DNA of 64,000 nucleotides from Vibrio tubiashii ATCC 19109 (GTDB lineage Bacteria; Pseudomonadota; Gammaproteobacteria; Enterobacterales; Vibrionaceae): NCBI RefSeq assembly GCF_000772105.1, contig NZ_CP009355.1, positions 1,702,583 to 1,766,582 of the forward strand, read 5' to 3'. Shown piece by piece: positions 45,892 to 56,232 of this stretch (position 1 is its first letter; each line of letters starts with the position of its first letter). The notes under the pieces were generated by a model. It saw only the letters and a program-made list of their open reading frames with translations, ran no database searches and was not told where the DNA came from. The position numbers and the translations under genes were made by a program.

Positions 45892-46539
45892 CTAGTTCCA
45901 GAAGCGGTCAATTTGAGCACGAAGTGCTTCAGCGGTTTGCTTACCCTGCTCACCCGCTAGAGCTCGACCCGCAATAAAAGTTTTGGCCTTGATACCCTCA
46001 AATAGGTAAAGATCTTCAGGCACGATACCGCCAGTGATCGATAACTCTAGACCAAGTTCAGACAAGGCACGCATTTTTTCCAAGTCTTGTTCGGTCCAGC
46101 CAACTCCTGCCAACTCTGCGTCACGAGAGCGGTGATAAATGGCTTGTGAGACACCTAAATCAACCCAAGCTTGAGCGTCTGCCATTGTCCAATTACCGTA
46201 GATCTCAATCTGAATTTCGCCCTTGTGTTGATCCGCGACTTTCTTGCACGCTTCTATAGTTGCAATATGTGCGGCAGCGGAAACCGTAATCCAATCAGCT
46301 CCCGCCTCGAAGGCCATTTTGGCTAGAATGGCTCCGCCGTCTGTCGTTTTCATATCGCACACTAAAATATGATCAGGGTGATTGGCACGCAGAGTCGAAA
46401 CCGCATTCATGCCCTCAGCAAATGCGAGGATAGTGCCCACTTCAATCACATCAACAAAGCTTTCAACATTGTTCGCCACTTCAATGGCTGCAGGTAAATT
46501 AGTTTGGTCTAGGGCGATTTGAATCATTGGTTTTGTCAT
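45892..46539 (-). CDS. ulaD: 3-keto-L-gulonate-6-phosphate decarboxylase UlaD
   Basis: The 215-residue protein belongs to the OMP-decarboxylase suprafamily: QIALDQTNLPAAIEVA, the DMKTTDGG metal motif, and SITGGIVPEDLYLFEGIKAKTFIAGRAL at the phosphate site. It decarboxylates 3-keto-L-gulonate 6-phosphate to L-xylulose 5-phosphate with Mg. It sits between the HAD phosphatase gene and ulaE. Confidence 0.93.
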   Translation of the reverse strand: MTKPMIQIALDQTNLPAAIEVANNVESFVDVIEVGTILAFAEGMNAVSTLRANHPDHILVCDMKTTDGGAILAKMAFEAGADWITVSAAAHIATIEACKKVADQHKGEIQIEIYGNWTMADAQAWVDLGVSQAIYHRSRDAELAGVGWTEQDLEKMRALSELGLELSITGGIVPEDLYLFEGIKAKTFIAGRALAGEQGKQTAEALRAQIDRFWN

Positions 46540-46544
46540 TATCG

Positions 46545-47366
46545 TTATCCTTTAATTTTTTCACGTATTAGACGGGCCAAGCCATCTTGATTGTTATCTG
46601 TCGAGCACACGAGTTTGGCGTGTGACTTCACGGTGTCGTCGGCATTGCGCATTGCGACACCTAAATTGGCGTATTGAAGCATTGAGATATCATTGTGATT
46701 GTCGCCAACCGCGATCACATGATTTGCGTGGTAACCAAGTTCAGAGACATATTCAGCAAGACGGAGGCCCTTGCTGTTTCCTTTTGCGGCAAAGTCAATT
46801 CGGTTTGACCAAGAGCGCTCACCATTGAACTGTCGCTCAACCCAAGGGTGTTCCAACAATCTCTCCACTGAGCTTGGGCATCCCTCAACAACGAACTTCC
46901 ATACATGCTCTGTCTGTTTTGCTGTTTCACTGAATGAGTCAACCTTGTATATCTTCGGGCGGTGGGCTTGTGGTGCAGTTTTAGCCCAGCTTTCCAAAGC
47001 TTGCATGTAGGTTATCGGGTTGTAGTTCGAGTAAGTCATGGCGTCAGAAATGTACATAACCATCTTGACTTGAAACTCGCGCGCCAGCTCAATAAATATC
47101 TGCGCATCTTCCTTATCAATCGAGTTCTGCTTGAGAACCTTCTCATTGGCATAGTCATAAACGTACGTGCCGTTACAACATATGATTGGAGTGTCTAGTT
47201 CAAGATCGTAATAATAAGGCCTAGCGGCGGTATGGTGACGCCCTGTTACGACTACGACTTTACAATGCCGCTTGGCTTCTTTAATCGCGCGTTTAACTTC
47301 AGGATGGATAGTGTGTTCATCTGTTAGCACTGTTCCATCTAAATCTAATGCTAATACCTTGTACAT
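46545..47366 (-). CDS. Cof-type HAD-IIB phosphatase within the ula operon
   Basis: The start is ATG 47366 (MYKVLALDLDGTVL); an upstream in-frame start would use the GGAGGAAG ribosome-binding site as codons. The 273-residue protein has HAD motifs I (DLDGT), II (VVVTGR), III (Lys in KGNSKGLRL) and IV (GDNHNDISM). Cof-type enzymes dephosphorylate sugar phosphates or flavin precursors. Its place between ulaF and ulaD is not standard and suggests dephosphorylation of a pathway intermediate, perhaps to avoid sugar-phosphate build-up. Confidence 0.87.
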   Translation of the reverse strand: MYKVLALDLDGTVLTDEHTIHPEVKRAIKEAKRHCKVVVVTGRHHTAARPYYYDLELDTPIICCNGTYVYDYANEKVLKQNSIDKEDAQIFIELAREFQVKMVMYISDAMTYSNYNPITYMQALESWAKTAPQAHRPKIYKVDSFSETAKQTEHVWKFVVEGCPSSVERLLEHPWVERQFNGERSWSNRIDFAAKGNSKGLRLAEYVSELGYHANHVIAVGDNHNDISMLQYANLGVAMRNADDTVKSHAKLVCSTDNNQDGLARLIREKIKG

Positions 47367-47387
47367 GGGCTCTTCCTCCAACAAAGA

Positions 47388-48080
47388 TTAACGCTGGCCG
47401 TAGTAAGCATTTTCACCGTGTTTACGCAGGTAGTGTTTGTCAGAGAGCTCTGGCTGAATTTTAATGCCACTATTCAGCGAGCGAGTTGCCAACGCCATTG
47501 CCGAAATCTCTTCCAGTACTACGGCATTGTGAACCGCATCATTCGCGTTCTTGCCCCAAGAAAATGGCGCATGCCCTGCCACAATCACGCTAGGAACTGC
47601 CATAGGCTTAATACCGCGTTGCTTGAACTCTTCAATGATAACGAGCCCAGTATTTTTCTCATAAGCCCCTGAAATTTCGTCGTTAGACAACTTACGGGTG
47701 CAGGGGATATCTCCGTAAAAGTAGTCGGCATGAGTCGTACCGAGTGCGGGAATATCAATCCCAGCCTGCGCCCAGATAGTGGCACTACGTGAGTGAGTGT
47801 GCACTACGCCACCAACCTCTGGAAACGCTTTATAGATTTCAATATGCGTCGCTGTATCACTCGAAGGATTTAGTTTCCCTTCAATAATTTGGCCTTCTAA
47901 ATCCACGATAACCATGTCGTCTGCGGTCATGGCATCGTACTCAACACCGGAAGGTTTGATTGCCAATACACCAAGTTCGCGATCTATTTCCGAAACGTTT
48001 CCCCAAGTGAATGTCACTAAGCCGTATTTCGGCAGCTTGAGATTGGCTTCGAAGACACGTTGTTTTAGTGCGCTATACAT
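47388..48080 (-). CDS. ulaF: L-ribulose-5-phosphate 4-epimerase UlaF
   Basis: The 230-residue class II aldolase-fold protein has the zinc ligands in [12 protein letters not shown] and the later His in [15 protein letters not shown] and [10 protein letters not shown]. It converts L-ribulose 5-phosphate to D-xylulose 5-phosphate, the last ula step. It could not be told from AraD by motif alone, but the ula context settles the name. Confidence 0.9.
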   Translation of the reverse strand: MYSALKQRVFEANLKLPKYGLVTFTWGNVSEIDRELGVLAIKPSGVEYDAMTADDMVIVDLEGQIIEGKLNPSSDTATHIEIYKAFPEVGGVVHTHSRSATIWAQAGIDIPALGTTHADYFYGDIPCTRKLSNDEISGAYEKNTGLVIIEEFKQRGIKPMAVPSVIVAGHAPFSWGKNANDAVHNAVVLEEISAMALATRSLNSGIKIQPELSDKHYLRKHGENAYYGQR

Positions 48081-48089
48081 AGTTTCTCC

Positions 48090-48566
48090 TTACGCCGTTT
48101 CCGCTAGCGCTTCATCAATAACGTCAAACACATCAGTTTTAGTTCTGCAGCGGCGCAACTTGTTAAGGTCAACGCCCGTTTCACTATCTTCGTCATCAAG
48201 TACCGTGGTCACTTCCATTAAGCCTTCCATATGCTCATCAGAAGAGCTTCCAGCTAACGTAATCAGTACATCAACAGGCTCATCCTCCCCTTCAAAGAAC
48301 ACAGGCTCTTCTAGAGTAACGAGCGCAAAAGCCGTTCGAATTACGCCATCTTCTGGGCGAGCGTGAGGCAGTGCCAAGTTAGGAGCAATGCAGATGTAAG
48401 GGCCTAGTTTCTCTACACTGTTGATAATCGCCTCATGGTAGCTTGGCAAAATCGCACCGGATGCGGTCAGCATGTCTGTACCAATGGTGATAGCTTCACG
48501 CCAATTAGAAGCAGAAGCTTGTAGTTTGATTGAGTTGTTGTCGATCAGTGATTGCTTAAAACCCAT
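48090..48566 (-). CDS. ulaC: PTS ascorbate-type EIIA component UlaC
   Basis: The 158-residue protein is a mannitol/fructose-type EIIA domain. The phosphorylated His lies in NLALPHARPEDGV. It passes phosphate from HPr to the EIIB domain of the fused transporter upstream. It lies 71 bases after ulaAB, with an intercistronic hairpin between. Confidence 0.88.
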   Translation of the reverse strand: MGFKQSLIDNNSIKLQASASNWREAITIGTDMLTASGAILPSYHEAIINSVEKLGPYICIAPNLALPHARPEDGVIRTAFALVTLEEPVFFEGEDEPVDVLITLAGSSSDEHMEGLMEVTTVLDDEDSETGVDLNKLRRCRTKTDVFDVIDEALAETA

Positions 48567-48582
48567 TGTTCTATCTCCAGTG

Positions 48583-48606
48583 AAGTGCCAGCAATAACTG
48601 GCACTT
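48583..48606 (-). other. Intercistronic hairpin between ulaAB and ulaC
   Basis: A 9-bp perfect stem AAGTGCCAG / CTGGCACTT (loop CAATAA), with no T-run, lies just before the ulaC ribosome-binding site. It probably shapes mRNA stability or partial read-through. Confidence 0.5.
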
Positions 48607-48637
48607 AGTTATTGTTATTGGTTGTTTTGTATAGAGG

Positions 48638-50398
48638 TTACTTTGCTCCAGCGAAGTTCTTATCGATGATTTCTAATAACTCATCACCAAAAGAGTTCGG
48701 ATTGAGCATGTTCTGTACACCCAAGACAAACTTGCCTTCGCCTGGCTCCATTTCAGCAGATAAGTGTTTCGATGAGACGATGATGTCAGTCGACGCAAGC
48801 TTAGACTTGTAGTCAGATACCGCACATGAGTCCATGACATGAGGGATACCTTTTTTCTCTAGGTATTTACCAATCTTCATCTTCATCATCATTGAAGAGC
48901 CTTGCCCATTTCCACATACCGCTAGGATGCTTACAGGGCGAACACCGTCGCTCGCTTTGATTGCTTGCTCTACCGCTTCAATCACTTCAGGCTCTTCTGT
49001 AACAGAAACAACACCTTGCGCATCTTCTTCTGCTCGAAGCTGTTTGGACGCAAAGAACATGTATACCAGTGAAAGTGCGACTAATACCCAGAAGAAGGCT
49101 TTTGACATTGAGATGCCGGCAAAGATAGGTGGGAACACTAGAGCCCAGTCAGCCATACCCATCCAACCACTGAACTCCACACCATGATTACTAATCAGCT
49201 GAATAGCCCAAGCAGAGCCAACCACTTCGATAATGCCCATCACGAAACAGATCTTCATAACCGCTTTCCAGCCACCAAAGTGGTTAGCGAAGACACCAAT
49301 TGTTGCGTTCGAGAAGAACATTGGAATGAAACCTGGAATGATCATGATTGGAGAGTCAGCAAGCAGCAGCGCGCCAACAGCAAGGAATTGGCCAATAGCA
49401 CCCCACATGAAGCCAAATACCATAGCGTTAGGAGAAAACGCGTAGATCGCAGCACAGTCGATAGCCAATACTGCATTTGGAATCACGCGTTCAGAAATAC
49501 CCTTAAATGCTTCTGACAGTTCAGCAACGAACATACGAACACCAGCAACGATAACTTGAATCGCTACGGCAAACTTCAAGCCTGTTTCTAGGATGTAGAT
49601 TGTCCAGTGCGTTTTACCCGCCATTGTTTGTAGGTTATCTAGGCCAAACGACAGCAAGATAATGCCAAAGAAAACCGTCATAACGATCGCTGTTGCAGCG
49701 ATACTGTCATGAAAGATATGCAGCCATTTAGGCAGTTCGATATGGTCTACACTATCGTTCTTATCGCCAAGTTTTGGTGCAATCTTAGTCGCGATCCAAG
49801 AAGCAACCTGCTGTTGGTGACCAATAGAGAAACCAGCACCACCCGTTACTTCCTCAGTAGGCTTGAACATGATATTGGAAGAGATACCCCAATACAGCGC
49901 CATTAACACTGCTGAATATAGGATGGTCTCCCACATTGAAGCGCCAAGGATGAAGTAGAAAACAGCAACCAAACCTGCCTGTTGGAACATGATATGCCCA
50001 GTCAGCATAATGGTGCGAATGCCAGTGAAGCGGCGGAAAAGGACGAGGAGAATGTTAATGCCTAACGCTAGCAGTACTGCATAGCCAACCCAGGAATACA
50101 TGTCTCCCATGTTTTCCATCGTCGCCATCATGGTTGTATATGGGTCAATAACGGATCCCGTCAATCCATGATATTCCGACAACTTTTCAATGACGGGTTT
50201 AAACCCCTTAACCAATGTGCCCGCACCAACTTGGACTAGCATAAAGCCAACAATCGTTTTGATTGAGCCTTTGATTATCGTCGTAGGATCGCGTCTCAGC
50301 AGCCAATAGCCAATAAAAGTAACGAGACCAAGCAGCAAGGGGGCTTTGGTCATTACTTGGCTGTAAAATATATAGAAGATGTCGTATAAGAACTCCAT
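48638..50398 (-). CDS. ulaA: PTS ascorbate transporter, fused EIIC-EIIB (UlaA-UlaB)
   Basis: The 586-residue protein joins a UlaA-type EIIC membrane domain (residues 1 to about 450, around ten or more membrane segments, with [15 protein letters not shown] and [16 protein letters not shown]) to a C-terminal EIIB domain. The phospho-Cys of EIIB lies in [18 protein letters not shown] near residue 495. A charged linker ([19 protein letters not shown]) separates them. It imports and phosphorylates L-ascorbate. In E. coli UlaA and UlaB are separate proteins. First gene of the minus-strand ula operon. Confidence 0.92.
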   Translation of the reverse strand: MEFLYDIFYIFYSQVMTKAPLLLGLVTFIGYWLLRRDPTTIIKGSIKTIVGFMLVQVGAGTLVKGFKPVIEKLSEYHGLTGSVIDPYTTMMATMENMGDMYSWVGYAVLLALGINILLVLFRRFTGIRTIMLTGHIMFQQAGLVAVFYFILGASMWETILYSAVLMALYWGISSNIMFKPTEEVTGGAGFSIGHQQQVASWIATKIAPKLGDKNDSVDHIELPKWLHIFHDSIAATAIVMTVFFGIILLSFGLDNLQTMAGKTHWTIYILETGLKFAVAIQVIVAGVRMFVAELSEAFKGISERVIPNAVLAIDCAAIYAFSPNAMVFGFMWGAIGQFLAVGALLLADSPIMIIPGFIPMFFSNATIGVFANHFGGWKAVMKICFVMGIIEVVGSAWAIQLISNHGVEFSGWMGMADWALVFPPIFAGISMSKAFFWVLVALSLVYMFFASKQLRAEEDAQGVVSVTEEPEVIEAVEQAIKASDGVRPVSILAVCGNGQGSSMMMKMKIGKYLEKKGIPHVMDSCAVSDYKSKLASTDIIVSSKHLSAEMEPGEGKFVLGVQNMLNPNSFGDELLEIIDKNFAGAK

Positions 50399-50531
50399 AT
50401 CTTTACCCCTAATAGTATTTGTAATTTTATTTGGTTCGTAGGACAGAACGTTTTCAACTTAATGTGTGAAATACGCTCTCTTTTGCTCACGAATTAAACT
50501 TTAACAATCAAAAGTAATCATTCAATGCTCA

Positions 50532-50742
50532 TTTGTGATTATTTTGATTTTTATCAATTTTGCCCTCGTTCAATGGCTGTTTTTGGGTCACCGATCACAC
50601 CAAAAATCATTAAACACATAAAAATCAGCAACTTATAATTATTTGTGATTTATGGCATATTTTTGTTTCATGGTTATTTGACAATCAAACCGATGATTAT
50701 TAGAATCAAAACAAATCACAAGCAATCACCAAGTAATCACAA
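50532..50742. promoter_or_regulatory. Repeated TTGTGATT half-sites, likely UlaR operators
   Basis: TTTGTGATT occurs at 50532-50540 and 50642-50650; the inverse AAATCACAA at 50713-50721, with variants at 50723-50731 and 50734-50742. They flank both divergent starts in a very AT-rich spacer. Attribution to UlaR is inference from position. Confidence 0.55.
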
Positions 50743-50753
50743 CACTTGAAAAG

Positions 50754-51518
50754 GTGATAAGAATGAACGAAGTACAAAGACACGACGGTATCTTGTCGTT
50801 ATTAGAAGAAAATCGGACGATCAACGTCTCGCATATCATCAACAGCTTTAATGTTTCTCCTGCGACAGCTCGTCGTGACATTTCAAAGCTCGATGAGTTG
50901 GGCAAATTACGTAAAGTTCGTAACGGTGCTGAGCGTATTGAGAGCCAAAAGAAAAAGTGGTCACCACTAAACATCAACAGTACTGAGCACTATGAAGAGA
51001 AGTCTCTTATAGCCTTACGTGCCGCTGAGTTGTGCGACTCGGGCGATAGCGTGGTCATCAACTGTGGTTCAACCGCATTTTTACTGGGCCAAAAGCTGTG
51101 TGGCCAAGATGTACAGATTGTCACCAACTACTTTCCATTGGCGAGCTATCTAATCAATGAGGATCATGACGATGTGATCATTATTGGTGGCCAATACAAT
51201 AAAGCGCAAAACATTTTTCTTAACCCTGCTCCTGATTCGTTGGGTGGGTACGCGGGTAACTGGATGTTTACCTCAGGCAAAGGCTTAACGGAAACAGGGC
51301 TTTATAAAGCAGACATGCTTACCGCTGTAGCAGAGCAGCAAATGCTTGAGCAAATCGATAAGTTAGTCGTGGTAGTGGATAGTTCGAAAGTGGGTCAAAG
51401 AACAGGGATGGTTTTCTGCCCCGCGAGCAAAATTGATATCGTTATAACCGGCAAAGATGCCAACCCTGACGTTGTCAAAGCTATTGAAGCTCAAGGAACA
51501 CAAGTCATTCTGGTTTAA
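50754..51518 (+). CDS. ulaR: DeoR-family repressor UlaR
   Basis: The 254-residue protein has the DeoR N-terminal helix-turn-helix (NVSHIINSFNVSPATARRDISKLDELGKL) and a sugar-phosphate-sensing DeoRC domain (DSVVINCGSTAFLLGQKL, VVVVDSSKVG). UlaR represses ula genes and is released by L-ascorbate 6-phosphate in E. coli. It is the first codon after a GGTGATAAGA sequence; the start at 50754 is ATA-preceded and MNEVQRHDG at 50763 is equally likely. It diverges from ulaAB and precedes ulaG. Confidence 0.9.
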   Translation: MIRMNEVQRHDGILSLLEENRTINVSHIINSFNVSPATARRDISKLDELGKLRKVRNGAERIESQKKKWSPLNINSTEHYEEKSLIALRAAELCDSGDSVVINCGSTAFLLGQKLCGQDVQIVTNYFPLASYLINEDHDDVIIIGGQYNKAQNIFLNPAPDSLGGYAGNWMFTSGKGLTETGLYKADMLTAVAEQQMLEQIDKLVVVVDSSKVGQRTGMVFCPASKIDIVITGKDANPDVVKAIEAQGTQVILV

Positions 51519-51554
51519 CACCACCCAATAGATAAATAACACCATAAATTGCTC

Positions 51555-51581
51555 AGTGTCTTAATCTCATATTAAGACGCT
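51555..51581. other. Hairpin between ulaR and ulaG
   Basis: AGTGTCTTAAT / ATTAAGACGCT pair over 11 bp with one mismatch and loop CTCAT. No T-run follows, so it may act as an mRNA processing or partial-termination element. Confidence 0.45.
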
Positions 51582-51603
51582 TGGCTCCCTACATCCTAAA
51601 TAA

Positions 51604-52701
<1,098 letters not shown>

Positions 52702-52718
52702 CATTATCCATACCAGCC

Positions 52719-52750
52719 AAGCCGAGTGTTTATCCACTCGGCTTTTTCGA
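52719..52750 (+). terminator. Rho-independent terminator of ulaG
   Basis: A 10-bp perfect stem AAGCCGAGTG / CACTCGGCTT (52719-52728, 52735-52744) is followed by TTTCG. Confidence 0.82.
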
Positions 52751-52853
52751 TAACCGAACCTAATACCCACCTAACACTCACCTCGCCTTTTGTATTCAAC
52801 CTGCGTAGAATACGCGCTCTTTTCCCATTCACGAGCAACGATAGGCAGTCAGT

Positions 52854-54101
52854 TTGCACACAGTAGAACAACTTAAAAGCGGAGCGCTTACAGGCATTCA
52901 GCGTCTTCAACTTTCTGAACAATTAACCGAGTTACCACAAGAGATCTTAGCCTTAGCTGATACGTTGGAAATTCTCGATGTTTCAAACAACCTTTTAAGT
53001 GAACTGCCGGAATGGCTCACTGAATTAAAGCAACTCAAGATAGTATTTGCTTCCAACAATCGCTTCACTCACCTGCCACTGGTTTTAGGTCGCTGTGACA
53101 AGCTTGAGATGGTCGGTTTTAAAAGTAACCAAATTGTTCGTGTCGCCGAAGAGTCATTGCCAGAGCAACTACGTTGGTTAATTTTGACCGATAACCAAAT
53201 CGCTAAGTTGCCAGAATCTTTGGGCCACCGCCCGCGCCTGCAGAAATTAGCCTTGGCGGGTAACAAACTGACATCACTACCCAACAGCTTTAACCAGTTG
53301 CTCAACTTGGAGTTAGTACGCCTGTCTGCAAATCAACTTGAGCGCTTCCCGAGCGTACTACTTGAGCTTCCTAAACTGGCGTGGATGGCTTTTGCAGGCA
53401 ACCCTTTCTGTGAAAGAACCAGTCTTGAAGAGAGTGTTCCACAAGTTGCTTCAAGCGCTTACAAGCTTAATCAGGTTTTAGGGCAAGGGGCTTCTGGGGT
53501 GATCTCTCACGCGGATTGGCTCGACGCCGATTTCGACTTCCCAGCCAATGTTGCGGTAAAAGTGTTTAAGGGGGATGTAACCAGTGATGGCTACCCTTGC
53601 GATGAGTTGCAAGCTTGCCTGCAAACAGGTCACCACAACAACCTTGTGAAATCTATCGCTCAAGTAAACGAGGACAATCACCTTGCCTTGGTGATGGAGT
53701 TGATCCCAGATAGCTACTTCAATCTTGGTCTACCACCAACATTACAAACCTGTACACGAGATGTTTTTAAGCAAGACTTCACCCTTTCGGTCAGTCAGAT
53801 TGAAAAGATTGTTGACCAGATGATGAATGTGTTTAATCACCTACACGATAACAAGGTATGTCATGGTGACCTCTACGCGCACAATGTGTTGGTCAACGAA
53901 CAAGGTGAGATGATATTTGGCGATTTTGGCGCCGCATCAGTCTACGACTACTTAACCGAAACCCAACAACGCGGTATTAGAAAGATTGAAGCTCGCGCTT
54001 TGGGGCACTTTATTGATGATCTACTTTCGGTGTGTAAGCCGATTGAGGCACAAACTGCGGCCTACAAAAGCTTGAAAAATTTAGCCCTTATTACTGGCTA
54101 A
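52854..54101 (+). CDS. Leucine-rich-repeat protein kinase
   Basis: The 415-residue protein starts at TTG 52854. Residues 15-185 hold about seven leucine-rich repeats (LEILDVSNNLLSELPEWL, LRWLILTDNQIAKLPESL). Residues 200-400 form a protein-kinase domain with Gly loop GQGASG (210-215), Lys236 in VAVKVFKG, catalytic CHGDLYAHN (Asp339, Asn344) and DFG-type GDFGAAS (Asp357). All key catalytic residues are present. It is cytoplasmic, with no signal or membrane segment. LRR-kinase fusions of this order occur in some Vibrio and Pseudomonas relatives. Target unknown; it stands alone before a terminator. Confidence 0.88.
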   Translation: MHTVEQLKSGALTGIQRLQLSEQLTELPQEILALADTLEILDVSNNLLSELPEWLTELKQLKIVFASNNRFTHLPLVLGRCDKLEMVGFKSNQIVRVAEESLPEQLRWLILTDNQIAKLPESLGHRPRLQKLALAGNKLTSLPNSFNQLLNLELVRLSANQLERFPSVLLELPKLAWMAFAGNPFCERTSLEESVPQVASSAYKLNQVLGQGASGVISHADWLDADFDFPANVAVKVFKGDVTSDGYPCDELQACLQTGHHNNLVKSIAQVNEDNHLALVMELIPDSYFNLGLPPTLQTCTRDVFKQDFTLSVSQIEKIVDQMMNVFNHLHDNKVCHGDLYAHNVLVNEQGEMIFGDFGAASVYDYLTETQQRGIRKIEARALGHFIDDLLSVCKPIEAQTAAYKSLKNLALITG

Positions 54102-54138
54102 TCTTATCAGGTGTAGCGCTACTTTTGATTTGATAGCG

Positions 54139-54172
54139 AAACGACCATCAGTGCGTGATGGTCGTTTTCACT
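54139..54172 (+). terminator. Rho-independent terminator of the LRR-kinase gene
   Basis: A 12-bp perfect stem AAACGACCATCA / TGATGGTCGTTT (54139-54150, 54156-54167) with loop GTGCG, then TTCA. Confidence 0.78.
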
Positions 54173-54179
54173 GAGAGAA

Positions 54180-54911
54180 CTACCGCCCACCCGCTATATC
54201 AATAAAAGAGCCGGTGACGAACGACGCCTCGTCAGACAGTAGCCAAGCAATAGAGTTCGCCACTTCCAATGCCGTTCCTCCGCGGCCTAGTGGAAGTTGT
54301 GGTCCAAGCCTATCTACTCGTCCTGGCTCACCCCCATCGGCGTGCATCTCAGTGTAAATACAGCCTGGCCTGACTCCATTAACACGAATATTACGTGACG
54401 CAAGCTCAAGTGACAGTCCTTTGGTTAACGAGTCCATCGCACCTTTAGAGGCCGCGTAGTCTACATATTCAAATGGCGCTCCTGTTCTTGATGCAGCGGA
54501 AGAGACGTTAACGATAGAGCCATTACTATCAAGCTGATTGATAAACGCCTTACAGCACAAAAAGCAGCTTATGACATTGGCATCCATTACCTTCTTGAAT
54601 CGTTCTAGGTCAATCTCGCTCAAGGTTGATTGAGTAAACAGAATTCCTGCATTGTTCACCAAATGAGTGATTGTGCCATAGCGCTGGGTAACTTGGGCAA
54701 ACATAGCTTCAACTTGCTCTTGGTCTGAAACATCAGCCTGAATCGCGAATGCCTCTCCACCTGTAGAAACAATCTGCTCAACCACTTCATCAGCACGCTG
54801 GTGGTTTTTAAGATAATTGACCGCGACGGTATAGCCTTGGCTTGCAAGAAGTTTTGCGGTTTCAGCGCCAATTCCCCTACCCGCTCCCGTTACAATAACC
54901 ACTTTATCCAT
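54180..54911 (-). CDS. SDR-family oxidoreductase
   Basis: The start is ATG 54911 (MDKVVIVTGAGRGIG), with AAAGGA 6 bases upstream. The 243-residue protein has the classical short-chain dehydrogenase motifs: TGAGRGIG cofactor loop, NNAGIL, catalytic Ser in VSSAAS, YVDYAASKGA (Tyr and Lys) and the end FVTGSFIDIAGGR. The lack of an acidic residue after the second strand (VAVNYLKNHQRADE) suggests NADP(H). It may be co-transcribed with the upstream LysR gene, 38 bases away. Substrate unknown. Confidence 0.87.
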   Translation of the reverse strand: MDKVVIVTGAGRGIGAETAKLLASQGYTVAVNYLKNHQRADEVVEQIVSTGGEAFAIQADVSDQEQVEAMFAQVTQRYGTITHLVNNAGILFTQSTLSEIDLERFKKVMDANVISCFLCCKAFINQLDSNGSIVNVSSAASRTGAPFEYVDYAASKGAMDSLTKGLSLELASRNIRVNGVRPGCIYTEMHADGGEPGRVDRLGPQLPLGRGGTALEVANSIAWLLSDEASFVTGSFIDIAGGR

Positions 54912-54949
54912 TTGATTTCCTTTACTCTTCAATTCCAATTGAGGTGACT

Positions 54950-55855
54950 TTACAGTGTAAAATCCGTTGGCTCTTGCATCTTCTCTACGCCAGCCATTAA
55001 GCGCTCTACCAACAAACTCAGCGCCTTAGGTTGATAGCGCCTTTGCTTATACACCAAGTAGGCTTGTCTAACACTGCGTTGATACTGGGGCAACACCCTA
55101 ACTAAGTTCATCCCTTTATGCACATGTCTGAAAGGCAACGACGCCACACCTAAACCTTTCTCTACAGCGCCACATACCGCCAAAATATCATTCACGATCA
55201 GCTTAGGCTTCACGCTCATCACATCAACCAGATGCTCTTGCTCATACACGGAAATGTCTAGAGCATGATCAACGCTGACCCAGTCAAGCTGACTCAAAGA
55301 GGCAAGATCGTTAACCTCCCCTACTTTGGTTAAGTATTCAGGACTGGCAAAAAAAGCATGGCGAGCTTTAAATAAAGGTCTGGCGATCATGTCATTCATC
55401 TCAGCCAAGTCGAAGGTGATCAACAAATCTCGGTCAGTCTGCGGTACTGCTTGCTCTTGGCTAAGCACCAAGTCGAGCGATACTTTGGGATAGTCAACCA
55501 AAAACTGCTCGACCACCTCCCCCACAAAGGCTCGATAAAAGTTGTGTGGAATAGCAAGCTTTATCTTGCCTGACACTTCCTGTGTATCAGATAGCATTTG
55601 TCCGAAGCCAGACTCGACCGATTCCATGCCACTTCTAAGCAACTCAAAGGCTTCTGAGCCACTTTGTGTTGCAACTAGCTCTCTGCCCTTCTTTTCCAAT
55701 AATCGCGTATTGAGGCGCTGTTCAAGCGCAGATAAGCGGCGTGACATGGTCGAAACAGGAAGCTGAAGCTTTTTAGAAGCCGACAGCAAAGAGCCTTCTT
55801 CCACCACACTACAAAACAAATAGAGATCATCCATGTTTCCAAATATGGAATTCAT
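54950..55855 (-). CDS. LysR-family transcriptional regulator
   Basis: Taken from ATG 55855 (MNSIFGNMDDLYLFCSVVEEGSLLSASKKLQLPVSTMSRRLSAL, read in pieces). ATG 55834 (MDDLYLF) also fits and ATG 55882 is less likely. The protein has the usual helix-turn-helix and a LysR substrate domain. It is divergent from a DUF2798 gene and upstream of the SDR gene; either could be its target. Confidence 0.85.
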   Translation of the reverse strand: MNSIFGNMDDLYLFCSVVEEGSLLSASKKLQLPVSTMSRRLSALEQRLNTRLLEKKGRELVATQSGSEAFELLRSGMESVESGFGQMLSDTQEVSGKIKLAIPHNFYRAFVGEVVEQFLVDYPKVSLDLVLSQEQAVPQTDRDLLITFDLAEMNDMIARPLFKARHAFFASPEYLTKVGEVNDLASLSQLDWVSVDHALDISVYEQEHLVDVMSVKPKLIVNDILAVCGAVEKGLGVASLPFRHVHKGMNLVRVLPQYQRSVRQAYLVYKQRRYQPKALSLLVERLMAGVEKMQEPTDFTL

Positions 55856-55938
55856 ACTTCTATACCTGCTTATTTTTTTCACTATTGGATAGTTATATCC
55901 TTAAATACATCAGAACAACAACAAGAAGAGGAGAATTT

Positions 55939-56175
55939 ATGAGCCGCAAACATTTTTGGATTTCCGCCCTGCTTTCGTCTTTGACCATGGCCATCATTAT
56001 GTCGGGATTAATTTCTGGCTATAAACTGGGTTTTAGTAACGAGTGGCCAGCAATTTGGCTAGATAGCTTTCTTCTGGCATGGCCAGCAGCGCTAACACTT
56101 AACTTGACTGTCTTACCGCAAATTAGAAAGTTGTCTAACTGGTTAGCTGGCGCAAACGCTGTCTCGCAGGCTTAG
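55939..56175 (+). CDS. DUF2798-family small membrane protein
   Basis: The start is ATG 55939 (MSRKHFWISALLSSL), with GAAGAGGAG 6 bases upstream. The 78-residue protein has two membrane segments (about 7-28 and 42-62), with FWISALLSSLTMAIIMSGLIS and the W-rich loop of DUF2798. Function unknown. Divergent from a LysR gene. Confidence 0.8.
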   Translation: MSRKHFWISALLSSLTMAIIMSGLISGYKLGFSNEWPAIWLDSFLLAWPAALTLNLTVLPQIRKLSNWLAGANAVSQA

Positions 56176-56190
56176 AGCGTTTAAAAAAAC

Positions 56191-56215
56191 AAAAGGGGAC
56201 CTCATGTCCCCTTGT
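56191..56215 (-). terminator. Terminator of the LprI-type gene (minus strand)
   Basis: An 8-bp stem AAGGGGAC / GTCCCCTT with loop CTCAT; on the minus strand it runs into TTTGTTTTTTTAA, a good T-tail. Confidence 0.78.
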
Positions 56216-56232
56216 CATATTTGTTCGTACCA

